Notes: generated by a model from the sequence alone, not told the origin. A stretch of 64,000 nt of DNA from Symbiodinium sp. CCMP2592 (GCA_905221615.1 CAJNDT010005924.1:305060-369059), one strand, 5' to 3'; shown: positions 11,392-22,370, counted from the first letter of the stretch. Translations and numbers: made by a program.

Positions 11392-12996
11392 CTACTTTGC
11401 CCAGCGATGGGCAAGACGGGACGCCAATGTGGCCGTGGCACCCTTCCTCGAGCACTTCTTTGCTGCCTGCGGTCTCAAGACTTTCTGCCAACGCTTTGCC
11501 AAAGCTGACATGCCTTCAGCCTTCTGAGCCTTTGGAGCCTTTGGTGCCTTTGGAGGCTTCTGCGCCGATGCAGCCTTTCGCGCCTTGGGAGCCTTCCGTG
11601 GCTTGCCATGGCGCTTGCGGCATTTCGCTGCTGCGCCGAGCACAACTGAAGCAGTTATGCTTGGCGCAGCAACGGTGCTGCACAAGGCTGTCGGCCGGGA
11701 AGCTTTGGGCAGGCTCCAGTTTACCAACGCAAGCGCAAACTTCATTGCCACGGCCACAATCTGCACATGCATCGTGTTGCCGCCCATGCTGGCGAGCTCC
11801 TTGTCGGTCACTTTGCTGGGAAAAACCATACGGTGAATTGGAAAACCGTGCAGCATGACTTTTTCAAGCGGGCTAATGATCCTTCCAGCTCGTGCGGATA
11901 CCAGTACGGCCCCAGGTGTAACAGTAGGCAGGGAGCCATCGGTCCGCACCCGGGCTCGGTTCACATTCTGGGATACATCCGCGACAAGCTCCTTACTGCC
12001 TGCATGCTTTGTGCAAATGATGTCCCAGGCATCACGCTCACGCGGCAAATGCAGGAACAACGTGTCTGCGCAGCAGGCGACTCCGCTCTCAGTGCAAGGC
12101 CTCCGACTCTCACTCTTCAACCGGCTGCCCTGCTGCATTGAAGCTTTGCACATCTTGTGCAATTCTTTCCACTTTGGAGCATGGGAGCATGGAGCCTGGG
12201 AGCCTGGGAACCCACGGTTGGAAGCTTGCGACCACTTCCGTTTGCGGCTTTCCTGGTACTGTGCCACAGCAGGGTGGCTCGCCGGTAGCAGTCTATCCAA
12301 AAGATCGACTGCGTCTCCGGAAGCAACTGCATCCAGGACTTCCGCCCAAGCCTCACGAAGCCAGCACGACATGGGCGAGATGAGGCTCACATCTTGCCGG
12401 ACCCCGATGAAGTAGTACCTAGGCCTCTGGATGGGCTCCTGTAGCTCGGCAGGGTTCATCAAAATCATTTCGACATGATAGCCTGTGGACCTGAGTGCCG
12501 CCAGAACCTTTGCAGAAACACGCTTGATGCCTGACACATTCTCCAGCACGAAGCACGAGGGCCGCACAAGTTGGATGCGTGCAACGACCCCATAGAATAT
12601 TTGAGCCTGTTTTTCCTTGAGGAGCCTTGACTTATTGTGGAGCAGGCTGAACGGCTTGCAGCTGAAGCCGGCAATGTACAGGTGAACGAACGGTGCCTTG
12701 TCAGCATCCAGGACACTGTGGAACAGTACCGAGGGCTTGGTATTAGCCTCGATAACCGACCGAGGACCAGCAGCCACCTCACTCCCAAACAAATGCTGGT
12801 GCGTGATGCCGAGCTCCCTAAGGCCATGGATCGGTGCATCAATGCCACTGCAATCAGTTCCCACCAACAATCTTTGTGGAAGTTTGGCCGCCCCGAGACC
12901 AAAACGGGCATGAGTGGCACCGATGCTGGCCTCGGTGGCACTCTGAAAGCCGGACCCCCAGCCGTCCAGCCACTGCCTCAAAGTGCCTGGAATCAT
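11392..12996 (-). CDS. C5 cytosine-specific DNA methyltransferase
   Basis: This enzyme class moves a methyl group from S-adenosylmethionine to C5 of cytosine in DNA. Family motifs appear in order: I, TDCSGIDAP (about residue 47); IV, AGFSCKPFS (Cys about 113); VI, FVLENVSGI (about 150); VIII, QRPRYYFIGVR (about 190); then a target-recognition stretch; IX-like, RIISPLEKVMLHGFP; and X, MGGNTMHVQIVAVAM. The frame is intronless. The ATG at 12996 (AAAMIPGTL in the longer frame) was chosen because the open frame upstream runs into GGAGCCT repeat and has only a TTG. The product is about 534 residues. Around the catalytic Cys, Ser and Lys replace the usual Pro and Gln. The last 110 residues are basic, with a KAPKAPKAQKA stretch from the local repeat. 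No chromatin-reading domains are present. Retrotransposon-borne methyltransferases are known in Symbiodinium, and this may be one or a host relative. Confidence 0.88.
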   Translation of the reverse strand: MIPGTLRQWLDGWGSGFQSATEASIGATHARFGLGAAKLPQRLLVGTDCSGIDAPIHGLRELGITHQHLFGSEVAAGPRSVIEANTKPSVLFHSVLDADKAPFVHLYIAGFSCKPFSLLHNKSRLLKEKQAQIFYGVVARIQLVRPSCFVLENVSGIKRVSAKVLAALRSTGYHVEMILMNPAELQEPIQRPRYYFIGVRQDVSLISPMSCWLREAWAEVLDAVASGDAVDLLDRLLPASHPAVAQYQESRKRKWSQASNRGFPGSQAPCSHAPKWKELHKMCKASMQQGSRLKSESRRPCTESGVACCADTLFLHLPRERDAWDIICTKHAGSKELVADVSQNVNRARVRTDGSLPTVTPGAVLVSARAGRIISPLEKVMLHGFPIHRMVFPSKVTDKELASMGGNTMHVQIVAVAMKFALALVNWSLPKASRPTALCSTVAAPSITASVVLGAAAKCRKRHGKPRKAPKARKAASAQKPPKAPKAPKAQKAEGMSALAKRWQKVLRPQAAKKCSRKGATATLASRLAHRWAK

Positions 12997-13060
12997 GGCG
13001 GCAGCGACTCTACTGGGCCTTGGAGCCTGAGAGCCTGGGTGCCTGGGTGCCTGGAGCCTT

Positions 13061-14515
13061 GAATGCAACGGTAACGTTTAAATTGCTGCACTTGCTGACA
13101 ACTTCAAACTTCGCGACGAGTGACTGGCACTGGGACAGAAGCAACGGCGATGATCCCACCAGACCAGTACCCCTCAATGACCCTTGGATGCACACAAAAC
13201 ACCCTTAGATGCAGTGCCTGGCCTGATCGTTGCATCCAAGGGTCATCCGGGTGCATTGAAGGGTCCTTTCAAGTTTTGGTGTGTGCTTTGCTGAAGGAAT
13301 ACAGGTGGTACAGGGTGGGGTTTAGGATAAAGGTGGCTTGGTGTCGAGGGTTTCGAGTGTAACCTGGGTTTCAGCAATTGACCCTTGGATGCACACAAAA
13401 CACCCTTAGATGCAGTGCCTGGCCTGATCGTTGCATCCAAGGGTCATCCGGGTGCATTGAAGGGTCCTGTCAAGTTTTGGTGTGTGCTTTGCTTAAGGAA
13501 TTTACAGGGTGTACAGGGGGGCTTTAAGGATTTAGGTGGTTTGGTAACGAGGGTTTCGAGTGTAACCTGGGTTTCAACTATCATCGACGAACAACAATGA
13601 CGAGTTTGAAGACTTGTATCAATCTTTGTGGAAGCTTGGTCGCCCCGAGACCAAAACGTGCTGGCATCGGTGGCACTCTGAAAGCCCGAACCCCAGCCAT
13701 CCAGCCACTGCCTCAAAGTGCCTGGAGACGCACGGAGGGCTGGTAGACATGCAGCCTCAGGGGCTTGGAGCCTGAGAGCCTGAGAGCCTGGGCGCCTGGG
13801 GGCCTGGGGCCTGGAGCCTTGAATGCAAAGTTTGAATTCTGCACTTGCACAACTTCAGACTTCGCGACGAGTGACTGGCACTGGGACAGAAGCAAAGCCG
13901 ATGATCCCAGCAGTAAAGCCTCCCCCTCATTGCAGGAACAATCTGGCGGGACAACAGGATCCCTGGCCCAGATTTTGCCCCAGCTGGCGCATTAGCCCAT
14001 TGGCCCAGCTGTCATCTGCCACTGCCTTGGCAGGTTGGCCTCAAGGCTGAGTTCCTGCGGCCCGACACCCGGCCAACGGTGCCCACAGTGACGTAACGGC
14101 AGCGTACACTGTGTGGGTAGGGTCAAAATGCACACTCTACTAGGCCTTGGAGCCTGAGAGCCTGGGTGCCTTGGTGCCTGGAGCCTTGAATGCAACGTTT
14201 AAGTTGAATGCAGCACTTGCTGACAACTTCAAACTTCGCGACGAGTGACTGGCACTGGGACAGAAGCAAAGGCGATGATCCCACCAGACCAGTACCCCTC
14301 AATGACCCTTGGATGCACACAAAACACCCTTAGATGCAGTGCCTGGCCTGATCGTTGCATCCAAGGGTCATCCGGGTGCATTGAAGGGTCCTGTCAAGTT
14401 TTGGTGTGTGCTTTGCTTAAGGAATACAGGGGGTACAGGGGGCTTTAGGATTTAGGTAGTTTGGTGTCCAGGGTTTCGAGTGTAACCTGGGTTTCAGCAA
14501 TTATCGACGATCAAG
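13061..14515. repeat. Three-copy segmental repeat with 16-bp inverted repeat
   Basis: One segment (starting GAATGCAACG, with GCGACGAGTGACTGGCACTG) occurs near 13061, 13820 and 14185. A second, starting ACCCTTGGATGCACACAA, occurs near 13181, 13381 and 14306. Each copy of the second holds an inverted repeat, ATGACCCTTGGATGCA with TGCATCCAAGGGTCAT (13177-13192/13231-13246; 14302-14317/14356-14371; the middle copy has a 13-bp version at 13381-13393/13432-13444). The spacers are about 38 bases. The block sits upstream of the methyltransferase and could include its promoter, but no promoter motif is recognised. Confidence 0.85.
13615..13735 (-). pseudogene. Truncated copy of the methyltransferase 5' end
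   Basis: About 110 bases match 12862-12990, the start of the methyltransferase frame, at high identity. The minus-strand peptide MRQWLDGWGSGFQSATDAS matches the gene's RQWLDGWGSGFQSATEAS. The copy lacks a short internal stretch (the part encoding GATHA) and stops before motif I. It is part of the local segmental duplication and cannot encode an enzyme. Confidence 0.8.
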
Positions 14516-14622
14516 AACGGGGTTTAGGGTTTACTTTCATTTTAACTTATTATTTAATTAAATGTTACTTAATTTAAAATAATAATTTTGAAATTAAACT
14601 TTAACCCTAAACCCTAAACCCT
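14516..14622. repeat. Short telomere-like inverted pair around an AT-rich core
   Basis: GGGGTTTAGGGTTTA at the left and TAACCCTAAACCCTAAACCC at the right flank about 70 bases of nearly pure A/T. The layout resembles the larger inverted telomeric array at 15.3-16.5 kb. Confidence 0.7.
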
Positions 14623-15334
14623 CATGGGGGCTGTTAGGGGTTGAAGCCTTTACTGGAGTGGGCATTTTAGGGGTACCAGGCTTTAGGGAGCGGGCTATGG
14701 GCAGGGTGTTAGGCTTACGGCGGGGTCATAGGCGTTCAAAGGGATTTTAATGAATCGACTGCAGCCGAGTACCGTAAGATGGTGATAATCTTAAGGGTTT
14801 AGGGTCTGGAATTTAATAGGGTCCAGGGTTTAGGGTTTAGACGATTTATGGCCTACTTTCAACAAAAACGTTGCTAACCCCGCCACTACCTCTTTAATCA
14901 TTTTTGTGAGGGGTTTGCCAAACAAAATCCTTCGGAGCCTTGGAGCCTTGGAGCCTAGGGGCCCTCGCGGACGCGTGACGCGTGCGTGACAATGTGTTTC
15001 TGTCACGCTATACGCGCATGTACGCGCTTCTGAGGGTCCGTGGACCGGAGCGCCGGCTCACAGCCGCTGCGCAGTCTCCATGCGTTTGTGGTCTGGAACT
15101 TCCAGTACCGCATGGCTGTGGCGTTGCCGTGCTGCCATGTGCAGCCCCAGTTTGCCGCGACCGGCAGGCAATTGTACTCGCCGTATGGCCTCCAGGATTG
15201 GGAACGCAGACGCTGTGCATTGCCCCGTGGAGTTGTTGCCATACCACGCTTAGCTCGTCCCAATTCGAGCAGCGTGTTCATAGGGCTGAGCCCCGCGGCG
15301 ATGCCCGATACGGGACATGCCTTTGTGTGAACTC
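14623..15334. other. Intergenic, no gene recognised
   Basis: Mostly unique sequence with scattered GGGTTTAGGG pieces and a GGAGCCT cluster at 14935-14960. Short open frames on both strands at 15000-15365 have no recognisable protein character. Confidence 0.5.
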
Positions 15335-16545
15335 CGGTTTAGGATTTAGGGATTTAAGGGTTTAGGGATTTAGGGGTTTAGGGTTTTAGGGGTTTAGGGG
15401 TTTAGGGGTTTAGGGGTCTAGGGGTCTAGGGTAGGGTTTTAGGGGTTTAGGGGTTTAGGGGGGGTTTAGGGGTTTAGGGTTTAGGGTTTACAGGGGTTTA
15501 GGGTTTTTTTGATGCGATGGCAGAGGGGTTTAGGGTTTAGGGGATTGGGGTTTAGGGTTTCGGGGCTAAGGGTTTAAGGCTACCTAGCAAGGACGAAGCC
15601 CGCATTGCAGGGTAACTCCGAAGCAAAAGGGTTAAGGGTTTGTAAGGATTTAGGGTTTAGGGTTTGTAAGGGTTTAGGGTTTGTAAGGATTTAGGGTTCA
15701 GGGTTTGCAAGGATTTAGGGTTTAGGGTTTGTAAGGACTTAGGGTTTAGGGTTTATCGGATTTAGGGTTTAGGGTTTGTAAGGACTTAGGGTTTAGGGTT
15801 TAGGGTTTGTAAGGATTTAGGGTTTAGGGTTTGTAAGGACTTAGGGTTACGGGTTTAAGTAAGGATTTAGGGTTCAGGGTTTGCAAGGACTTAGGGTTAA
15901 GGGTTTGTAAGGACGTAGGCTTAGGGTTTAGGGTTTGTAAGGATTTAGGGTTTAGGGTTTGTAAGGACTTAGGGTTTAGGGTTTAAGTAAGGATGTAGGG
16001 TTCAGGGCTTGCAAGGACTTAGGGTTAAGGGTTTGTAAGGACTTAGGGTTTAGGGTTTAAGGATTTAGGGTTCAGGGTTTGCAAGGACTTAGGGTTAAGG
16101 GTTTGTAAGGACTTAGGCTTAGGGGTTAGGGTTTGTAAGGCCTTAGGGTTTAGGGTTTGTAAGGACTTAGGGTCTAGGGTTTGGGCTTTAAGGGTTTTGG
16201 AATTAACTTAATGGAACCTTCCGCGAGTCCCTAACCCCTAAATTCCTTACAAGCCCTAAACCCTAAGCCTAAGTCCTTACAAACCCTTCACCCTAACTCC
16301 TTGCAAACCCTGAACCCTAAATCCTTACTTAAACCCTAAACCCTAAATCCTTACAAACCCTAACTAAATCCTTACAAACCCTAAACCCTAAGCCTAAGTC
16401 CTTACAAACCCGAACCCGCCTCCGGCTCCAGCGCGGATTCCGCTGCCGAGCCTCGGCGAGTAAGGTTTAGGGGTTAGGGTTTAGGGTTTTCGACGCTCAC
16501 ACTCGCACAGGCAGGCAAGGCTCCACGGGTTTAGGGTTTAGGGTT
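15335..16545. repeat. Interstitial telomere-like array with an internal inversion
   Basis: From 15335 to about 16195 the plus strand carries degenerate TTTAGGG repeats. Much of it is a longer unit of about 24 bases combining TTTAGGGTTTAGGG with TTTGTAAGGA. After a short unique joint (about 16200-16228) the orientation flips to CCCTAAA with TCCTTACAAA to about 16415. A short TTTAGGG stretch returns at 16462-16545. TTTAGGG is the plant-type telomeric repeat also reported for dinoflagellates. Confidence 0.9.
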
Positions 16546-17105
16546 TATGGATACCCTTCAAAAAAGCCTGAATTCCCGCTGGCCTGAGCAGGCAAGCCGG
16601 GCCGGGATGAAGATCGCCTGCCGCGGGGGGGGGGGTTCTGCGGTTTATCGGGCTGGGGGGTTTTACTTGACAAGCTGATTGAAGAAAGCATTGTTTTTGC
16701 ATGTGCGCTCGCTGTCGGCCGCACGGCTGGAGGGTGCAGGCAACATCGACTAGACTTGACGTTGCTCTGCACATGCCAGGATTCTGGCCAGCTGGACAAT
16801 GCCAGGATTCCGTCGTGGCTGGCTGGCTTGAAATCATTGAATTGGCACAAGCTGCTTGTCCCCCTGTGCGTTCGGCCAAGATCCTAAGCCTAGGAGCCTT
16901 GGGAGCCTGGGAGCCTTGGAACCTTGAACGTGAGTGAAACAAAGCTATAATACATTTACACATGAATCATATCACTTTTGTATTATTGTCATTAATATAA
17001 ATCATGGCTCCTCAAGACATCCCAGCCTTAGAACCTAGGAGCCTAGGGGCCTGTGGATCGCCTGTGCAAAACAAAGCCAGCCAGCAATGAAACAGTCAGC
17101 AGGCT
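16546..17105. other. Intergenic, no gene recognised
   Basis: Contains a G-run at 16625-16634, GGAGCCT clusters at 16890-16920 and 17030-17050, and an AT-rich patch at 16950-17005. The minus-strand frames of 100-140 residues have no recognisable features. Confidence 0.5.
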
Positions 17106-19177
17106 TCACTGATCAGGGTTCCTGTTGCCTGAATATTTCATGGCCAAGTCGACCTGTCGCCCCCATTTACCGCACCGGCAGAGGGTGACCGTGTACGGCC
17201 TGCCAATGGCATCCAGGTGCCGCTGAAACTTCATCACCAAGGGCACCCGCTTCCACAGGATCACGCGTTCCTGGGATGGAAGGTTATCAGTCAAGTTAAT
17301 ACTAAACTATTTTATTTAAAATCGCCCAGGCGCCAGAGTGTAGCCATCCAAGAAGAGCCCGAAGTCGTCCCCATCGCCCAGGTAGGCGAAGGTCACCTCC
17401 CTCTTCTTCGAGAAGCGGAAGTCCTCCATGGTCTCGTCCAGATCGCCCTTGATCACCTCACAGAACGGCATCTTCGTCTCAGTGACGAACTTCTTCGCAG
17501 CGCAAACCGTCGCTGGGATCAGGCCGATGGAGTAGAAATAGCCTTGATCGGTCGCCCACAAAGACTTGGATCCGTACAGCGCCGCCAGCTCAAGGCCGTC
17601 GGCAGGGAGTGGCGTAATGAAGTGCCCAAACCCGGCATCCATCCGGGCAGTGTTGGTCATCACCTCCGACCGCCTTGGATTTTTATCTAATTAATAAATA
17701 ATTTAATCATAACGGAACGGCACAAAATACTGAGCCAAGTTGCCGCAGGGCTTGGTTGAAGACAGCAAGCCGCACGCCGCACTTGTACAGCTTGTTTTCA
17801 TACTCCTCGGTGAAGCGCTCGCGGAGGAAACTGTTTTGGAGCATCATCTCGTTCCTCTCCTCCACGGATGCGAAGGTCTGCGCAGCAATGCCTATCGGAG
17901 CAGATCTTGGTACCGCTGACAGGAACCCGCATTTGTTCAAGAACATGGAGGCAAAGGCCAAGACATCCTGGGCGTACGATGACACCGACAAGAGCAAGCC
18001 ATCCGTCATGATCGGCAGTGACCATCCTGCCCACTGGGGATCCTGGTCCTTGGTTAAGTCTGGACTCAGTCGAATGAGTCATATATAATCGATGCAAACA
18101 ATCTGTTACTCCAACTTCGATCTAGCCTAGCCAGGGTTCGAAGCGATTCAACATACATCCTCGCGCAGCCCCGTTTGCTATGTATGGGAACAAGAGGATG
18201 CGGCCCACCTTTTCGTCAGGCGCATAGAGAAACTGATCCAGAAGCTCCCGGATGCAGCACGCCACCTCAGTGCAATTAATAATAATTACATTCATTCACA
18301 GATTTAAGTTAATTAATAACTTCATCAGGCTCAGGTACAACAGAGTACACCTGCGGCGTTGCATTTTGCGGCGGCATGGACGTCGCGATGCTCTGCAACT
18401 TGGGCATAACCTCCATGTCTTCCCACGGGAAATCTGAGTTGACACGATCTTCAGAACAATTCAAATGAAAAACTAAACTACAACCTACTCTAATAATATG
18501 ATTAATTATTATGATTACTAAATTAAATTAATTATTTAATTATTATAATTATTAAATTAAATTTTAATGTTATTCTGCCGAGGTACATGCTATGATGCCA
18601 CAATTGTCGGAAAAACTGCCGTCTGGGTAGAATGAGCTGCGATACGCATTGAACCCTGCCAGTGCCCACGTGAACTGCTCACTCGTGTCGTAACGGTCTC
18701 TCAGCAGGTCCGGCGCTTGCTTCAGGTGCCTGGAGGATCTATAATAATAATAATATTATAATAAAAAAAACTGATTAATTATAATGTCAAAGCAATAAAC
18801 CAAATAATTAATGTAACATCTAACTTGAACTCCCAGTCGTTTAAGCCAATGTGCATATAGTGGGACTGGAGATCCGTAGCCTTGTAGCGCAGCATCGCCG
18901 GTTTGATCATGGACTGAAGGACTTGTGGGCTGTTCTCGCCGACATCCGACGAAGTGGCATCGTCACTGGCCCTTGCCAACGAAGTCGATCCCGAGCCAGG
19001 CTGCTGCTGCTCCTCCTGGTCCTCCTTTTTGGCGGGATCTGAGACCACTGTGACGCCCTCCGAATCCACCGTCTCGGACGGCTGTGCAGCCGCAGCTGCG
19101 GCGGTGTCCGTGGACTCGACCGCCTTCGCTCGGAGCTTCAATGCAGCCATGATGTCACTGTCCGCGCTGCTTGACAT
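17106..19177 (-). CDS. Unrecognised seven-exon gene, about 560 aa
   Basis: Seven protein-like blocks follow each other on the minus strand: 19177-18826 (ATG start MSSSADSDIMAALKLRAK; Ala-, Glu- and Gln-rich, then LNDWEFK), 18738-18578 (APDLLRDRYDTSEQF, FYPDGSFSDNCGIIACT), about 18455-18328 (VNSDFPWEDMEVMPKLQS), 18272-18135 (CCIRELLDQFLYAPDEKVGR), 18062-17708 (DPQWAGWSLPIMTDGLLLS), 17680-17325 (GYFYSIGLIPATVCAAKKF, FAYLGDGDDFGLFLDGYTL) and 17294-17106 (VILWKRVPLVMKFQRHLDA, ends GNRNPDQ, stop). The gaps are 50-120 bases and rich in AATTATTAA, unlike the GC-rich exons, as expected for introns. The ends GTTAGA (18826) and GTTATT (near 18328) suggest GT donors. No domain is recognised. The block may encode one soluble protein; there is no signal peptide or clear membrane helix. 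Confidence 0.6.
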
Positions 19178-19204
19178 ATGCTAACCCAGGAACTGGTCTG
19201 ACTC

Positions 19205-22200
19205 CTGCTTCAGGAGCCTGAAACCTGGGAGCTTGAAAGAGCCTGGGAGCCACCGTGACAGGAAACGCAAGTGAAAGCAGCTGACTGTGATTGCATGTGG
19301 TGCACGGCAAACACTCCAGGCATGCATGCAACACTCCGCAGGTGCATGCAAAACTGGCGGCTTGCCTTCACGAAGAGCCGCGGCGTCCGTCGGCAGGTGT
19401 TCAAAACCTCAGTGGAACTGACTGAAATCTGGGAGCCTAAAGTGCCTGGGAGCCACCGTGACAGGAATTTCAAGTCAAAGCAGCTGACTGTCATTGCATG
19501 TGGTGCTCGGCAAACACTCCAGCGGCAACACTCGCAAGTCAAAGCAACTGACTGTGATTGCATGTGGTGCTCGGCAAACACTCCATTGTCAACACTCCAC
19601 GGGTGCGTGCAAAACTCGCGGATTGCCTTTGCAGAGCCGCGGCGGGCCGTCGGCAGGTGTTCAAACCTCAGTGGAACTGACTGAAACGTGGGAGCCTAAA
19701 GTGCCTGGGAGCCTTTAAAGTGAAAGCTGCTGACTGTCATTGCATGTGGTGCTCGGAAAACACTCCAGCGGCAACACTCGCAAGTCAAAGCAGCTGACTG
19801 TGATTGCATGTGGTGCGCGGCAAACACTCTAGGCATGCATGCAACACTCCACGGGTAAATGCAAAACTAGCGGCTTGTCTTCGAAGAGCCGCGGCGGCCG
19901 TCGGCAGGTGTTCAAAACCTCAGTGGAACTGACTGAAACCTGGGAGCCTAAAGTGCCTGGGAGCCTAAAGTGAAAGCAGCTGACTGTCATTGCATGTGGT
20001 GCTCGGCAAACACTCCAGCGGCAACACTCGCAAGTCAAAGCAGCTGACTGTGATTGCATGTGGTGCACGGCAAACACTCTGGGCATGCATGCAACACTCC
20101 ATGGGTAAATGCAAAACTGGCGGCTTGTCTTCGCAGAGCCGCGGCGGCCGTCGGCAGGCGTTCAAAACCTCAGTGGAACTGACTGAAACTGGGAGCCTAA
20201 AGTGCCTGGGAGCCTAAAGTGCCTGGGAGTCACCGTGACAGGAATCGCAAGTCAAAGCAGCTGACTGTCATTGCATGTGGTGCTCGGCAAACACTCCAGC
20301 GGCAACACTCGCAAGTCAAAGCAGCTGACTGTCATTGCATGTGGTGCTGGGCAAACACTCCAGGGGCAACACTCCACGGGTGCATGCAAAACTGGTGGCT
20401 TGTCTTCGAAGAGCCGCGGCGGCCGTCGGCAGGTGTTCAAAACCTCAGTGGAACTGACTGAAACCTGGGAGAGCCTAAAGTGCCTGGGAGCCTAAAGTGA
20501 AAGCAGCTGACTGTCATTGCATGTGGTGCTCGGCAAACACTCCAGTGGCAACACTCGCAAGTCAAAGCAGCTGACTGTGATTGCATGTGGTGCACGGCAA
20601 ACACTCTAGGCATGCATGCAACACTCCACGGGTAAATGCAAAACTGGCGGCTTGTCTTCGAAGAGCCGCGGCGGCCGTCGGAGGAAACCTCAGTGGAACT
20701 GAGTGAACCCTGGGAGCCTAAAGTGCCTGGGAGCCTAAAGTGCCTGGGAGCCTAAAGTGAAAGCTGCTGACTGTCATTGCATGTGGTGCTCGACAAACGC
20801 TCCAGTGGCAACACTCGCAAGTCAAAGCAGCTGACTGTGATTGCATGTGGTGCACGGCAAACACTCTAGGCATGCATGCAACACTCCACGGGTGCATGCA
20901 AAACTGGCGGCTTGTCTTCAAACTTCGAAGAGCCGCGGCGGCCGTCGGCAGGTGTTCAAAACCTCAGTGGGGCTGACTGAAACCTGGGAGCCTAAAGTGC
21001 CTGGGAGCCTAAAGTGAAAGCAGCTGACTGTCATTGCATGTGGTGCTCGACAAACACTCCAGTGGCAACACTCGCAAGTCAAAGCAGCTGACTGTGATTG
21101 CATGTGGTGCACGGCAAACACTCTAGGCATGCATGCAACACTCCACGGGTAAATGCAAAACTAGCGGCTTGTCTTCGAAGAGCCGCGGCGGCCGTCGGCA
21201 GGTGTTCAAACCTCAGTGGAACTGACTGAAACCTGGGAGCCTAAAGTGCCTGGGAGCCTAAAGTGAAAGCATCTGACTGTCATTGCATGTGGTGCTCGGC
21301 AAACACTCCAGTGGCAACACTCGCAAGTCAAAGCAGCTGACTGTGATTGCATGTGGTGCACGGCAAACACTCTAGGCATGCATGCAACACTCCACGGGTA
21401 AATGCAAAACTGGCGGCTTGTCTTCGAAGAGCCGCGGCGGCCGTCGGCAGGAAACCTCGGTGGAACTGAGTGAAACCTGGGAGCCTAAAGTGCCTGGGAG
21501 CCTAAAGTGCCTGGGAGCCTAAAGTGAAAGCAGCTGACTGTCATTGCATGTGGTGCTCGGCAAACACTCCAGTGGCAACACTCGCAAGTCAAAGCAGCTG
21601 ACTGTGATTGCGTGTGGTGCACGGCAAACACTCTAGGCATGCATGCAACACTCCACGGGTGCATGCAAAACTGGCGGCTCGTCTTCAAACTTCGAAGAGC
21701 CGCGGCGGCCGTCGGCAGGTGTTCAAAACCTCAGTGGAACTGACTGAAAGCCTAAAGTGCCGGGGAGCCTAAAGTGCCTGGGAGCCTAAAGTGAAAGCAG
21801 CTGACTGTCATTGCATGTGGTGCTCGGCAAACACTCCAGTGGCAACACTCGCAAGTCAAAGCAGCTGACTGTGATTGCATGTGGTGCACGGCAAACACTC
21901 TAGGCATGCATGCAACACTCCACGGGTGCATGCAAAACTGGCGGCTCGTCTTCAAACTTCGAAGAGCCGCGGCGGCCGTCGGCAGGGGTTCAAACCTCAG
22001 TGGAACTGACTGAAACCTGGGAGCCTAAAGTGCCTGGGAGCCTAAAGTGCCTGGGAGCCTAAAGTGAAAGCAGCTGACTGTCATTGCATGTGGTGCTCGG
22101 CAAACACTCCAGTGGCAACACTCGCAAGTCAAAGCAGCTGACTTGATTGCATGTGGTGCACGGCAAACACTCAAGGCATGCATGCAACACTCCATGGGTA

Positions 22201-22370
22201 AATGCAAAACTGGCGGCTTGTCTTCGCAGAGCCGCGGCGGCCGTCGGCAGGCGTTCAAAACCTCAGTGGAACTGACTGAAACCTGGGAGCCCTGGAGCCT
22301 AAAGTGCCTGGGAGCCGCCGTGACAGGAATCGCAAGTCAAAGCAGCTGACTGTCATTGCATGTCATGCTA
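19205..22370. repeat. Twelve-copy satellite, 250-270 bp unit
   Basis: Twelve tandem units, counted by the anchor GAGCCGCGGCG near 19375, 19632, 19886, 20137, 20411, 20663, 20931, 21180, 21428, 21697, 21964 and 22231, with 248-274 bases between anchors. Each unit has two related sub-repeats of about 65 bases (GCAGCTGACTGT, ATTGCATGTGGTGC, CGGCAAACACTC), then GCATGCATGCAACACTCC and a GC-rich palindromic stretch, and ends in one to three CCTGGGAGCCTAAAGTG pieces. Minus-strand frames of 60-85 residues recur in each unit, but their reading changes with small indels, so they are not called genes. Confidence 0.95.

Noticed and set aside
11385-12415. Plus-strand frames of 120-190 residues
   Set aside because: Shadows of the methyltransferase, which has a full set of motifs on the minus strand.
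19271-22349. Repeated frames of 60-140 residues on both strands in the satellite
   Set aside because: They recur with the repeat unit but are broken or shifted by small indels between units, and they have no motif.
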